A stretch of DNA of 39,685 bases from Desulfomonilaceae bacterium (GTDB lineage: Bacteria; Desulfobacterota; Desulfomonilia; Desulfomonilales; Desulfomonilaceae), in assembly GCA_031082285.1 (NCBI GenBank), contig JAVHLK010000043.1:1-39685 (forward strand). Direction: 5' to 3'. Below the pieces are notes generated by a model. That model saw nothing but the letters and a program-made list of their open reading frames with translations. It was not told the origin of the DNA and did not search any database. Below are positions 14,434 to 22,849 of this stretch, piece by piece. The position numbers were made by a program, and so were the translations under genes. The first letter of the stretch is position 1. Each line of letters begins with the position of its first letter.

Positions 14434-16785
14434 ATGGAGATTCGAGATACTCATCACAACAAGTCCACGGGTCAAGCGCTTGCGTGGGTTTTCTTTTGCG
14501 CTGTCTGCGTGACGCTCGCGTTATCGCAATGGCATTTCACCGTGATCTCGGGTGAGAAGACAAACCTTTATTTCGGGATCCTTGCTTCCTTGGCTTTCCT
14601 GGCCGCCATGCTCACGGTGCGGCACGGTCGTGTCCGGGCAGGTTCCATCGAGATCGCGGTCTCATTGGCGCTGCTCGGGACCGCAATCGCGAGCGGTTTG
14701 CACAGTTCGATCCCGATGAGTTCGTCCTCGCGTGCATTTGTCCTCGCGTCCACGGGTCTCGGCGGTTTCTGGTGCGCAAGGATATTGCTCGACACCGCCT
14801 CGAGACAGAAGGCGTTCGTATGGTTGTGCATCGCCATACTCGCGGCTTTGATCGCTTTGAGTCTTATCGGTCAGGCCATATCCGGAACACCCGTCGCACT
14901 TTTCTCCATCCTTTACACGAATCCCCACCCTCTCGCGCACATGCTTCTGCTTCTGGTGTTCGCACCATTGGCCTTGATCGGCTCGAAACGCATACTGCAG
15001 GCAACCATCGGACTGATTCTTCTCGTTCTCACCGCCGTAGTGCTGTTCTTCTGCGCGACTGCCGGTGCCATCGCTTCCGCGGTCCTGCTCGCTCCGGTGG
15101 TTGTCGCAGTGGTAGTTTTTGCAGTGAAAGGGGCCCGCGCCGTGGGCCTTGCTCTCGTGTTGCTGGCTTTACTCGTTGCGGCCGCGGCTCACTTTGTACA
15201 TTACTCCGCGGCGGAAAACTTTTCCCACCCCAGGTATCAGGTCTACCGAGTCGAGTCCTATCCGTTCTCCTGGCATGTGGCCAAGAACCATCCATTGCTC
15301 GGGGTCGGACTCCGAGCTCCCCGGGAGCACCTGGTGGACGACTACGATCCGTGGCATCCGCACCTTACCAAGCAGGAGTTTCGTCGTCAGACGGCCGAGC
15401 TGGTGACGCCGGAAAACACCTTCTTGGCCCTCTTGACAGGCTGCGGGTTCCCGTTCACGTTGATCTACGTCGGCGCCCTCTCGTTCCTCCTGTTCCGATT
15501 GGTACGAAGTGTGGAGCGCCCGCCTCCGGACATGTATTTTCATCCGCTTGTCCTCCTGGTGGCCGTCACCGGCAGTCTGTTGCACTCCTTCACCACGGAC
15601 ACCATGCTCCACGCCCAGCTCTGCTGGTTTTTCCATGTTCTCGTAGGGCTCATACCGAAACCTTCGGAACAAACCACGGAACAGAAAACGAGGCGCTTGA
15701 GGGCCTTGGCCTTTCCGACGGCAGGAACGGTTGGTGCGGTGATCGTCGGCGTGATCGTTGGAACCCATCCCGCATTGGCCCCCGACAAGTTTGAATTCGC
15801 TCCGTACCTTGAAAGAATTCCCATAATCTCTGCATTCTCCGACGCGGACGAAAAGAACGCGGCCAAGGACCCCCCGGAGTCGACAGCCTCCCCTCCCCCT
15901 CCCGTCCTCCCGGGGGTACTCGTGATCGAGCTGCACAATCTCGATGTGGGGCGGGAGAAGTGGCGGATGGCCCTGATCGTGGACAATTCCGGGACCATGG
16001 CACGTCGGACCGAATCGTGGCCCGAGAGTCGATTAGACGCGGCACGAGAGCTTGTGAAGCACATCTCCGAGGTATTGCCGCCCCACTCCCGGATCGCGGT
16101 ACGGGCCTTCACCGATGAGATATCCCTGAAAATGGGGGCTCACGAGGTTCCCCTGACTGTCAGCAAACCGATCTACGGGTGGGCGGGAGCTCCATTCGAC
16201 GGCCTGGTCGAGCACGTCGGAAAGCTCATGCCTGTCCGCGGACAAGGGGACTTGTGCGCCGCGGTGGTGAGTTCGAGTAAGCGGGATTTTTTCGAGGGTC
16301 AAGAACTCGTCCCGAGGATTGTGCTTTTTACCGACGGTGAGGGAGGATGTCGGTCTTCGGCCGCGTCGAAGATTCTCGAGAGACAAAAAACGCACAAAAT
16401 CGGTCATGTGGATGTGATCGCGTTGGGGATGGAACCGCCAAACAGGGAGACGTTTGCCGAACTGTGTGGGGAAACCAAGGGGACTTTCCTGGACGTGGCG
16501 CTCCCTGCGGATGTGAAGGACCTGCCGGCACGATACGCGTCGGTTCTGCAGGCACCCAAGCCGGTGACCCTGGAAATCTCGGGGGAAGGCGGCGTAAAGA
16601 AGGCGGTTGTGGGAGAACCCATGAAATTGCCCCCGGGGCTTTACTCACTCTGGCTGCCGCGTGATTTGCCCGTTCCCCAATCCGAGAAGATGGTCGATAA
16701 TATTCAAGTCCGGGCGGAAAAGGTGACGACTCTCACTCTTTCAAGGAAAGACGGTCGATTGACCGTCGAATCCACAACTCGCTGA
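14434..16785 (+). CDS. O-antigen ligase/polymerase-like membrane protein fused to a von Willebrand A domain
   Basis: 783 residues in three parts. Residues ~15-470 carry about 12 membrane helices. The large periplasmic loop starts 'NHPLLGVGLRAPREHL' and returns at 'PENTFLALLTGCGFPF', which is the Wzy_C / O-antigen ligase signature. Residues ~508-690 are a VWA domain. The metal site starts 'MALIVDNSGTM' (DxSxT instead of the usual DxSxS) and continues with 'FTDGEGG' near residue 631. The last ~90 residues form a beta domain ('LPPGLYSLWLPRDLPV') resembling PEGA or carbohydrate-binding modules. The ligase half would transfer or polymerise lipid-linked glycan at the outer face of the inner membrane; the VWA half would sit in the periplasm and bind a partner. 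I know of no common family with this fusion. ATG 14434 follows AGGACACCGT. Confidence 0.82.
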   Translation: MEIRDTHHNKSTGQALAWVFFCAVCVTLALSQWHFTVISGEKTNLYFGILASLAFLAAMLTVRHGRVRAGSIEIAVSLALLGTAIASGLHSSIPMSSSSRAFVLASTGLGGFWCARILLDTASRQKAFVWLCIAILAALIALSLIGQAISGTPVALFSILYTNPHPLAHMLLLLVFAPLALIGSKRILQATIGLILLVLTAVVLFFCATAGAIASAVLLAPVVVAVVVFAVKGARAVGLALVLLALLVAAAAHFVHYSAAENFSHPRYQVYRVESYPFSWHVAKNHPLLGVGLRAPREHLVDDYDPWHPHLTKQEFRRQTAELVTPENTFLALLTGCGFPFTLIYVGALSFLLFRLVRSVERPPPDMYFHPLVLLVAVTGSLLHSFTTDTMLHAQLCWFFHVLVGLIPKPSEQTTEQKTRRLRALAFPTAGTVGAVIVGVIVGTHPALAPDKFEFAPYLERIPIISAFSDADEKNAAKDPPESTASPPPPVLPGVLVIELHNLDVGREKWRMALIVDNSGTMARRTESWPESRLDAARELVKHISEVLPPHSRIAVRAFTDEISLKMGAHEVPLTVSKPIYGWAGAPFDGLVEHVGKLMPVRGQGDLCAAVVSSSKRDFFEGQELVPRIVLFTDGEGGCRSSAASKILERQKTHKIGHVDVIALGMEPPNRETFAELCGETKGTFLDVALPADVKDLPARYASVLQAPKPVTLEISGEGGVKKAVVGEPMKLPPGLYSLWLPRDLPVPQSEKMVDNIQVRAEKVTTLTLSRKDGRLTVESTTR

Positions 16786-16792
16786 CATGGGC

Positions 16793-16822
16793 CTCGTCGA
16801 CGGGCCTATCGAGACGAGTTTC
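16793..16822 (+). terminator. Possible weak terminator
   Basis: CTCGTC and GACGAG (ends 16793 and 16818) form a stem with a bulge at the inner TCGA pair, followed by TTTC. It sits just after the ligase-VWA stop codon. The T run is poor. Confidence 0.25.
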
Positions 16823-16960
16823 GGGCCGTCGGCAGGCTGTAGCGGCGAGGATTTGACGGTGAACCGCCGGGCCTTTCATCGAGGCGTTAGGCCTGCAACG
16901 GCCGATCGCGCCGCCCCATTAACCTCGGATACCCGTTCCTGGAGACGGAGGGGCTGACTC

Positions 16961-18709
16961 GTGCCGTGGATCTCGTTTTCCGGCAGTCCGAAGATCGCGA
17001 AGACCGGGCGGACACCCCACGGTCGAGCGCGGTGGGTATGCGTAGCCGCTCTTCTCGGCATCTGGGCCGGGATCATCGTCATCATCAATCCGGTCGGGGA
17101 ATTCATGGTGAACGACGACTGGGCGTATGTCCGGTCGCTCGAGTCGCTCATGCATTCGGGAGGTCTGGAAACCACGGGGCACGGCCCCTTGCACGCTCCC
17201 GGCGGACCGGCACTCGTCACCCACCTTCTGTGGGGTCTCGCGTTCGTCAAGGCGGCCGGCTTTTCTCTCACCGTCTTGCGGGTATCGGTCCTCACGCTGG
17301 GAATCCTCGCATCCATCGTCCTGTTTCTCATGCTTCTTCGCTGCGGCGCATCGGCCGGCTTAAGTCTGCTGGGAACTTTGACCCTCGTGTTCAATCCTCT
17401 GTTTCTCTCCCAATGCTTCTCGTTCATGACCGACATTACCTTTACAGGTTTTGCCCTTGTGTCCGTGTTCTTCTTCCACCTTGGGGTCCAAAGGAGCAAC
17501 ACACGGATCGTTGCCCTGGGGTTGGCGTTTGCGCTTGCGGCAACGCTGACTCGTCAGTTGGGCCTCGTTCTCGCGGTCGGCTTTGTCGCGACATGCTTCA
17601 TGCATCCCAAGGGCACGGAGCTGGGACGATTCAAGATGGTCATCGCGGCATTGGGCATCGTCGTCGCACCTTGGATCGGCTACGAAGTCCTTCTGCATTG
17701 GCTGGGAAGCACGTCGATCCTCGAGCACAGCATGCTGCACAATGCCGTGATGTATGCATACTCAATGGATGCACGCCAATACGTAGAATTCTTGTCACGA
17801 CACATCCTCGTATCGACGCTCGGGTACGCGTGTGTTCTCATCTCACCCATATTGGCCGTACGATATGGCGGTCTATGGTCCTCCGGGAGGTTCCGACTGT
17901 GCGTCGCGACGCTCACGGCCGGCCTGGCCGCGTATCAACTGCTGCTGTGGTTCGGGATCGTAGATCCCCCGGTGATTATGAACGGTAACGTGATCTACGA
18001 TCTGGGTATCGGTCCGGTCGTCCTGAAGGACACGTACATCATGGGGATCGACCGATTCCCTACGCTGCCCAAGTCGGTGTACGCGGTAATCGTGTACTGG
18101 TCGGTGATTGCCGTGGGGGTGTTCATCGCTCTCGCGGCGGATTCGGTGCGAAACGCGATCCGACGCCAAGGATCGCCGGAGCGTCCTTCGAGCGATTTCT
18201 TGGCCGTCAACTGTCTGCTCACCGCGCTGGTCTATATGGCGATCGTCGTGCCTCTCGGCCCGTACGACCGTTACCTGATCCTGCCCTGTGCGCTCTTGAT
18301 CGTCTGGGTCGTTGCACGCATGCCGTCCCCCAAGAAAGTTCCGCTATCGCTGGGGAGCATCGTTCCGGTCGCGCTACCGCTCCTCTGTTTGATTATCTTC
18401 AGCGTCGCAGGGACTCGAGATTTTCTTGAGATGAAACGGAGCCTGTCCACTGCACATGACTATGTGTTGAACGTCATGAAGGTCAACCCATGCCATGTGG
18501 ACGGGGGGTTCGAGTTCAACGGATATCATTGTTACAGGAAGGGATTGCCGCATCAAACCGGGTTGAGTTGGTGGTGGGTGGAAGAGGAAAAGTATCTCAT
18601 TACTCTTGGCACATTGCCCGGTTATCGCGTGATCCGAACATTTCCGTTCCCGAGGGTGTGGGGACCCGACGGATCGGTGTTTCTCCTTGAACCGGTCATG
18701 GACCAATAA
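16961..18709 (+). CDS. GT-C-type membrane glycosyltransferase (GT39-like)
   Basis: 582 residues with about 11 hydrophobic spans. The first outside loop carries 'FMVNDDWAYVRS' (about residues 48-59). The Asp-Asp-Trp motif after helix 1 is the hallmark of GT39/PMT-like GT-C enzymes, which use polyprenyl-phosphate sugars at the periplasmic face of the membrane. The C-terminal ~90 residues form a soluble tail ('CHVDGGFEFNGYHCYRKG') with two cysteines. GTG 16961 is chosen because GGAGGGG lies eight bases upstream. It follows the ligase-VWA gene by ~175 bases in the same direction and ends tail-to-tail with a second GT-C-like gene. It probably acts on the same glycan. Confidence 0.82.
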   Translation: MPWISFSGSPKIAKTGRTPHGRARWVCVAALLGIWAGIIVIINPVGEFMVNDDWAYVRSLESLMHSGGLETTGHGPLHAPGGPALVTHLLWGLAFVKAAGFSLTVLRVSVLTLGILASIVLFLMLLRCGASAGLSLLGTLTLVFNPLFLSQCFSFMTDITFTGFALVSVFFFHLGVQRSNTRIVALGLAFALAATLTRQLGLVLAVGFVATCFMHPKGTELGRFKMVIAALGIVVAPWIGYEVLLHWLGSTSILEHSMLHNAVMYAYSMDARQYVEFLSRHILVSTLGYACVLISPILAVRYGGLWSSGRFRLCVATLTAGLAAYQLLLWFGIVDPPVIMNGNVIYDLGIGPVVLKDTYIMGIDRFPTLPKSVYAVIVYWSVIAVGVFIALAADSVRNAIRRQGSPERPSSDFLAVNCLLTALVYMAIVVPLGPYDRYLILPCALLIVWVVARMPSPKKVPLSLGSIVPVALPLLCLIIFSVAGTRDFLEMKRSLSTAHDYVLNVMKVNPCHVDGGFEFNGYHCYRKGLPHQTGLSWWWVEEEKYLITLGTLPGYRVIRTFPFPRVWGPDGSVFLLEPVMDQ

Positions 18710-18745
18710 TGCACATCGACCGGACAGACGAGACCGGGAAGCCGG

Positions 18746-20482
18746 CTACCTCATAGCAGGACCGTTCCTTCGGTTCAGGGCGCGTCGAACGGTTGCGTCA
18801 GAGGGCGCAAGCTTCAATGCTCGTTCCAGGTGATCGACGGCCTTGTCGTGCCTACCGCGACTGAGGAGCATGAGCCCCAGTTCCTTGTGGGCAAAGGCCA
18901 AACTCGGATCCAATTCGATGGCCTTCTCGAACAAGCGCTCGGCTTCCTTTGGGTGTCCCGAGTTTGCCCATGCAAACGCGAGCGTCGCCGCGATGGCGGC
19001 CTGATCCGGCGCGAGATTTCGGGCATGTTGCAAGTATCCGAGTGCTTCCGCATATCTGCCTTCCGCGCACAAGGCCCATCCAAGATTCGAATAGGCCTGT
19101 GCCGCGGATCGTGTCTCCATACCTTCGGAGAGACGCGGAAATTGTTCCACCGTGTCCGTCCAGAACCAAACCCGGTCGGCCCAGATGAGCGCCTTATTGT
19201 TCGTTGCGAGCCCCAGGAACACGGCCAACCCGATGGCCGACGTGCAGATCGCCGCACTCGCCAATCTTCTCACCCGAGGTTGCTTCAGCGAATCAAGCAG
19301 AATCCGAACCAAGTCGGCTGAAATGAGGAGGACGCCGAACATGGGGAAAACCGCGCGGTATCCAAAGAAGGCGTATTGCGGCGCAAGGAACGGTTCGACC
19401 ATGAAGTTTACGACCAGGAAAAGGATCCCCACGCCGCTCAGGGGGCTGCGCCTCATGAGTATCCCTCCCGCGGCGGTCAACCCAAGGGCCGCGGTCATCC
19501 AGAGGAACGTTGCGGGTGGATCGACGAGTGAACGGGCAATGACCTGGGGGCTTATAAGCTGGACCTTGCTGGGAAACGGAGCAAGAATCAGCGAAATGTA
19601 GGAGAACAACACCCGGGTCTGGGTCAGGAAGACGCGTTCCAGAGTTGTACCGCTTTCCTGGTAATAGGCTGTGAGTGTGCCGAGTATCCCGGCGGTTGCG
19701 TTGATATCGCCGTGGGGATGCTGCAGGAGGGAATGAGCCCCGACCAAGGCGCCCGTAATCGCGGCGAATACGGCCGCCCTGATGCACCGATTTCTCCAGG
19801 GATCGCGAAAAAAGGCCGACTCGAAGATGATGAGTATGACGGGAATTGTGACGCCGATCTCCTTGCTGAACAGCGCACAGGCGAAGAAAAGCAGACTGAG
19901 TCCGTAACGGAGATTGCGGTGTTCGAGCCTACCGGATCGAGCCGATACGTACGCACTCAGGGACGCCAAAGAGAACAGGCAGGCCATGAGAGTCATCCTT
20001 TGCCACACGTACAAGGTGACGAAAACTTGCAAAGGGTGAACCAAATAGACCAGTCCCAGAGTAACGGAAAGGACTTTCTTCTCAGTGGGACTTCCTCGGT
20101 TCCAAACACCGGGAATCGTGAGAATCCTGAACAGGAGGACTGCCGCGACAACTGCCACGGCTGCCAGGATGGCCGTGTTGACTCCGCGATAGTACCCGGA
20201 CTGCGTGCCAACGGCCAGGTAATTCACATAGAAGCTTAGGGTCGCGAGCGGGCGTTGGGGAAACACATGTAACGCGGAACGGAGTCCCTGGTCGAAAAAG
20301 TGCCTTCTTGCCTCGAGCTTGGCCGCACTGTCGTAGTAAAAGGGGGTGTCGAATCCGTCGTGGTAAATTATCAGTCCTGCGATCAGAAAGACCACGTACG
20401 TGATGAGCGCGGTACTCACGCCGAACCTTGCCCCGCTCCCTGTCCCGTAGTCCGAATCCGCCTTACATGTGCCGCACGTCAA
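18746..20482 (-). CDS. Multi-spanning GT-C-like protein with C-terminal TPR repeats
   Basis: 578 residues from the chosen start. After a short N-terminus comes a membrane region of about 10 helices with 'DTPFYYDSAAKL' in the first outside loop, the position of the acidic GT-C motif. Residues ~455-575 form at least three TPRs ('AYSNLGWALCAEGRYAEALG', 'AATLAFAWANSGHPKEAERL', 'AHKELGLMLLSRGRHDKAVD'). This is the layout of bacterial TMTC/PMT-like proteins, thought to be sugar transferases. TTG 20480-20482 is chosen because AAGGAG lies eight bases upstream. GTG 20417-20419 and a longer frame from TTG 20563 are also possible. It converges on the GT39-like gene, with 36 bases between stops. Confidence 0.78.
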   Translation of the reverse strand: MTCGTCKADSDYGTGSGARFGVSTALITYVVFLIAGLIIYHDGFDTPFYYDSAAKLEARRHFFDQGLRSALHVFPQRPLATLSFYVNYLAVGTQSGYYRGVNTAILAAVAVVAAVLLFRILTIPGVWNRGSPTEKKVLSVTLGLVYLVHPLQVFVTLYVWQRMTLMACLFSLASLSAYVSARSGRLEHRNLRYGLSLLFFACALFSKEIGVTIPVILIIFESAFFRDPWRNRCIRAAVFAAITGALVGAHSLLQHPHGDINATAGILGTLTAYYQESGTTLERVFLTQTRVLFSYISLILAPFPSKVQLISPQVIARSLVDPPATFLWMTAALGLTAAGGILMRRSPLSGVGILFLVVNFMVEPFLAPQYAFFGYRAVFPMFGVLLISADLVRILLDSLKQPRVRRLASAAICTSAIGLAVFLGLATNNKALIWADRVWFWTDTVEQFPRLSEGMETRSAAQAYSNLGWALCAEGRYAEALGYLQHARNLAPDQAAIAATLAFAWANSGHPKEAERLFEKAIELDPSLAFAHKELGLMLLSRGRHDKAVDHLERALKLAPSDATVRRALNRRNGPAMR

Positions 20483-20873
20483 GCGTCGTGCTCCTTGTGT
20501 CCCGGAATGGCCTTGTGTCGCACACTCGTACCGCTGAACCCTTATTGATGAGACCGCAGACAACCAGAGAGATCAATCCTATCACAGTTACCGAGAAAAA
20601 TTTCAGCACGGTTCCGATCTCCGGAAAAGACCGCGATGCCTTTGATTGAGACGGTCGCCGGGCCGAGCAAACTTTTTTGTTGAAATCGCGTATCCGTGGT
20701 AGTACTCTCTACCCAGGGGATGAGCGGGGAGTTCATGCCCCACGGATCATAACCGCGTCTCTTTTCTCGGTAACACGACAAACCGAGCAAAGGCAATCGA
20801 ACAGCGGAGAATACCCGAGATCAATTCTTCAGCCTCAACAGAGAGTGCAACATCGAACAGGGAGGGTTGCCTG
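20483..20873. other. Divergent promoter region
   Basis: It lies between the TMTC-like gene (minus) and the mini-lipoprotein gene (plus). A short inverted repeat GGTAG-N6-CTACC lies at about 20698-20713. No convincing -35/-10 pair with good spacing is seen, and no riboswitch class is recognised. Confidence 0.4.
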
Positions 20874-21005
20874 ATGAAAGGAAAGATGGAATCGAAGATT
20901 CCCGTTGACAGGTTCTTCTGGTATGCGTTGTTGCTCGTGCCGGCATTGACGCTGCTCATGATGGCATGCGGCGGAGGCGGAGGCGGAGGCGGAGGCGGAT
21001 CGTGA
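20874..21005 (+). CDS. 43-residue lipoprotein-like peptide with a poly-glycine tail
   Basis: An easily missed gene. ATG 20874 is preceded by a strong GGAGGG seven bases upstream. The product begins 'MKGKMESKIPVDRFFWYALL', then a hydrophobic stretch 'LVPALTLLMMAC', then ten glycines and a final Ser. The basic N-terminus, hydrophobic core and 'MMAC' resemble a lipoprotein signal with Cys32 as the lipidated residue, although Met at -3 is less usual than Leu. The mature peptide would be only C-(G)10-S. It precedes the HEAT-repeat membrane gene and lies 5 kb from a variant lgt. Short lipoproteins ending in poly-Gly exist in some Gram-negatives with no known role. A membrane microprotein is the alternative. 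Confidence 0.65.
   Translation: MKGKMESKIPVDRFFWYALLLVPALTLLMMACGGGGGGGGGGS
20970..20999 (+). repeat. Five perfect GGCGGA repeats
   Basis: A 30-base microsatellite of five GGCGGA units, encoding the ten glycines of the mini-lipoprotein. The 6-base unit keeps the frame, so slippage would change the tail length by two glycines at a time. Confidence 0.9.
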
Positions 21006-21247
21006 CGGCCCGCACCGTCATTTGAACGAGTCATCGGCGACAATTCGGCAGCTTCGTCCAAACCGTAGTACGGCATCGTTCAGGTGTGGGTTTGCCTACG
21101 TTTAGTCCAATCCCCGTTACCGTTCCGGGCGCAGGCCTGAAATCGGAACGAAAGATTGTTCCGCGTGCTGAAGGACCGTCGCATATGGCCGCGCTTCGCA
21201 ACGACATGGTGACGGCCTTCCGGGGCTAGGCGAGGGACCCATCGACC

Positions 21248-22567
21248 GTGGAAGAAAGAAAGCAGGATGCCGAGAGAATTCGCACTTCACAGAATCAAGA
21301 GCAGGATGCCGAATCGCGGAGAACAACAGAGGGCTTGAAGTACCTCGCACTCATCGCGGGCCTTGTCATAATTCCGACCATCGTAGCATTGCCGCTGATA
21401 GATCGACTGATCGCCCTATACGCGGAAAAATCCGACCGCGTTCAAATCCCCCCGAACATCAAAGCCATGGGATCTGACGATCTTATGGCACTTCTCTCGT
21501 CTCGGAACGTGACGGCCGTTGCCTACGCGGTTCAGGAACTGGGAAACCGGCGGACGGAATCCGCGGTGCTGCAGTTGATCGATCGGCTCGACAATAATGA
21601 CTCGCTCCAGGTTCCCGGAATGGAGGCGTCGACGTCCGTCGCGCACCTTGCGATCATTGCGCTCGCTTCCATTACTCGGCATCGGATCGAGCTTCATCCC
21701 GGCAACATCGCACTCCTAAGTCCGCTCATGGAGTCGGCAAACGGGGGCACTTCCGCGGAACGTGCAGGCGCGATCGCGGTCCTTGGAAGGGTTCGTGAAC
21801 CCCTTGCGGTCCCTCTCTTATCAAAGCTCGTGGAACACGGTGACGATCGGGTCCGTGATGCGGCTGCACGGGCCTTGGAAACATTACGTTTGCCCCCACG
21901 AAACAATTTGGTAGCCGAGGTTCTTCACCGGGACGAGGCCGTATATCTAGCGGGACTATGCATTGTAATCCTGGTGAGTCTGGGAACGACCGCCATCTGG
22001 GTGCGGCGCAGGATCCCCGCGAAATCCGTCCTGTTGTTTTGCATGCCCGTCGTCCTGGTCGTGTGGATCACGCTCCTGGCCGGTATTGAATTCTCCGTGA
22101 GCATCGCCGTGGACAAGACGATTGATCGGGCGGTTCAAACGGGGAATTTCCTGTCCCTGAAGGCCATGCTGTACGATGAGTTCGACCCGTACCCCGGAGA
22201 TTCGTATGTGGCCCGATACCTTGTTGAGAAAGGAAACGATCGGGTCGTCTATTGTCTCACTCAATTGCCCTCGTCCGGCCCTGACGACGACAAGAATTAC
22301 AAGGAGTTTCTCGCCAAGAGAATAGATTGGATCCTTTCACGGATCGTTTCACTCAAGATCGCCGATGGATCCCTCGAAGAGTTGTTGGAAAGCGAGAAAC
22401 CGAGCGTGAGAGCTACGATTGTGGATGCATTGGGAAAACTGGGAGTGAAGGACGAAGCGATCTCAGAGGTCCTGAAACGTCTGACTCTCGATCCCCATGA
22501 AGCGGTCCGCGCGACCGCGCGCAAGGCCCTGGGTGCGGTCAAGCAACACCCGGCACGGCAGAGGTGA
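21248..22567 (+). CDS. Membrane HEAT-repeat protein
   Basis: 439 residues. A charged N-terminus is followed by a membrane helix ('LKYLALIAGLVIIPTIVALP', about 30-49). A first block of HEAT-like repeats (about 75-220) follows, e.g. 'AYAVQELGNRRTESAVLQLI' and 'ERAGAIAVLGRVREPLAVPL'. Then come two membrane helices around 230-290, and a second HEAT block at the C-terminus ('VRATIVDALGKLGVKDEAIS', 'VRATARKALGAV'). HEAT solenoids bind proteins; the two blocks probably face the same side of the membrane or opposite sides depending on topology, which I cannot fix. GTG 21248 has a weak GAGGG site 11 bases upstream. It lies in line with the mini-lipoprotein and the condensation-type enzyme, suggesting an operon. 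Confidence 0.75.
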   Translation: MEERKQDAERIRTSQNQEQDAESRRTTEGLKYLALIAGLVIIPTIVALPLIDRLIALYAEKSDRVQIPPNIKAMGSDDLMALLSSRNVTAVAYAVQELGNRRTESAVLQLIDRLDNNDSLQVPGMEASTSVAHLAIIALASITRHRIELHPGNIALLSPLMESANGGTSAERAGAIAVLGRVREPLAVPLLSKLVEHGDDRVRDAAARALETLRLPPRNNLVAEVLHRDEAVYLAGLCIVILVSLGTTAIWVRRRIPAKSVLLFCMPVVLVVWITLLAGIEFSVSIAVDKTIDRAVQTGNFLSLKAMLYDEFDPYPGDSYVARYLVEKGNDRVVYCLTQLPSSGPDDDKNYKEFLAKRIDWILSRIVSLKIADGSLEELLESEKPSVRATIVDALGKLGVKDEAISEVLKRLTLDPHEAVRATARKALGAVKQHPARQR

Positions 22568-22570
22568 ACC

Positions 22571-22747
22571 ATGCCCCGATACGGAACCGGAATCCGTCCG
22601 CCGACGCACCGTGGATGCTCATGGTGCGTTCCAAGAGTGCACGCACGGTATGCAGGAGTGCGCATGGGCGACGCGGGCGAGGGAGAGTCGGCACATGATG
22701 CCCGGCGAGTCGACCGAACCGAAGAAGAGGCACGGTTCGTAAGTTGA
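22571..22747 (+). CDS. Possible 58-residue protein with a CxxC motif
   Basis: ATG 22571 lies three bases after the HEAT-gene stop, and AGAGGTG across that stop would serve as its ribosome site, a typical coupled start. The product is Arg-rich with 'CSWC' at residues 16-19 and an acidic tail. No family is recognised and the composition is not strongly protein-like, so it may be fortuitous. The rest of the gap to 22850 holds no other candidate. Confidence 0.3.
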   Translation: MPRYGTGIRPPTHRGCSWCVPRVHARYAGVRMGDAGEGESAHDARRVDRTEEEARFVS

Positions 22748-22849
22748 GTTTCTGCGCGCGATATATCGAGATCCGTGGTTACGGATGAAATGTATTTCGT
22801 TCCTACGCCCCTCGTACGAAGATTCGGTCAAGTGTGAGGCATTGAATTC

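Noticed and set aside
14772-15794. 340-codon open frame on the plus strand
   Set aside because: Out-of-frame shadow of the ligase-VWA gene with very high Arg content.
16966-17988. 340-codon open frame on the plus strand
   Set aside because: Shadow of the GT39-like gene; it has Arg/His-rich composition and no hydrophobic segments.
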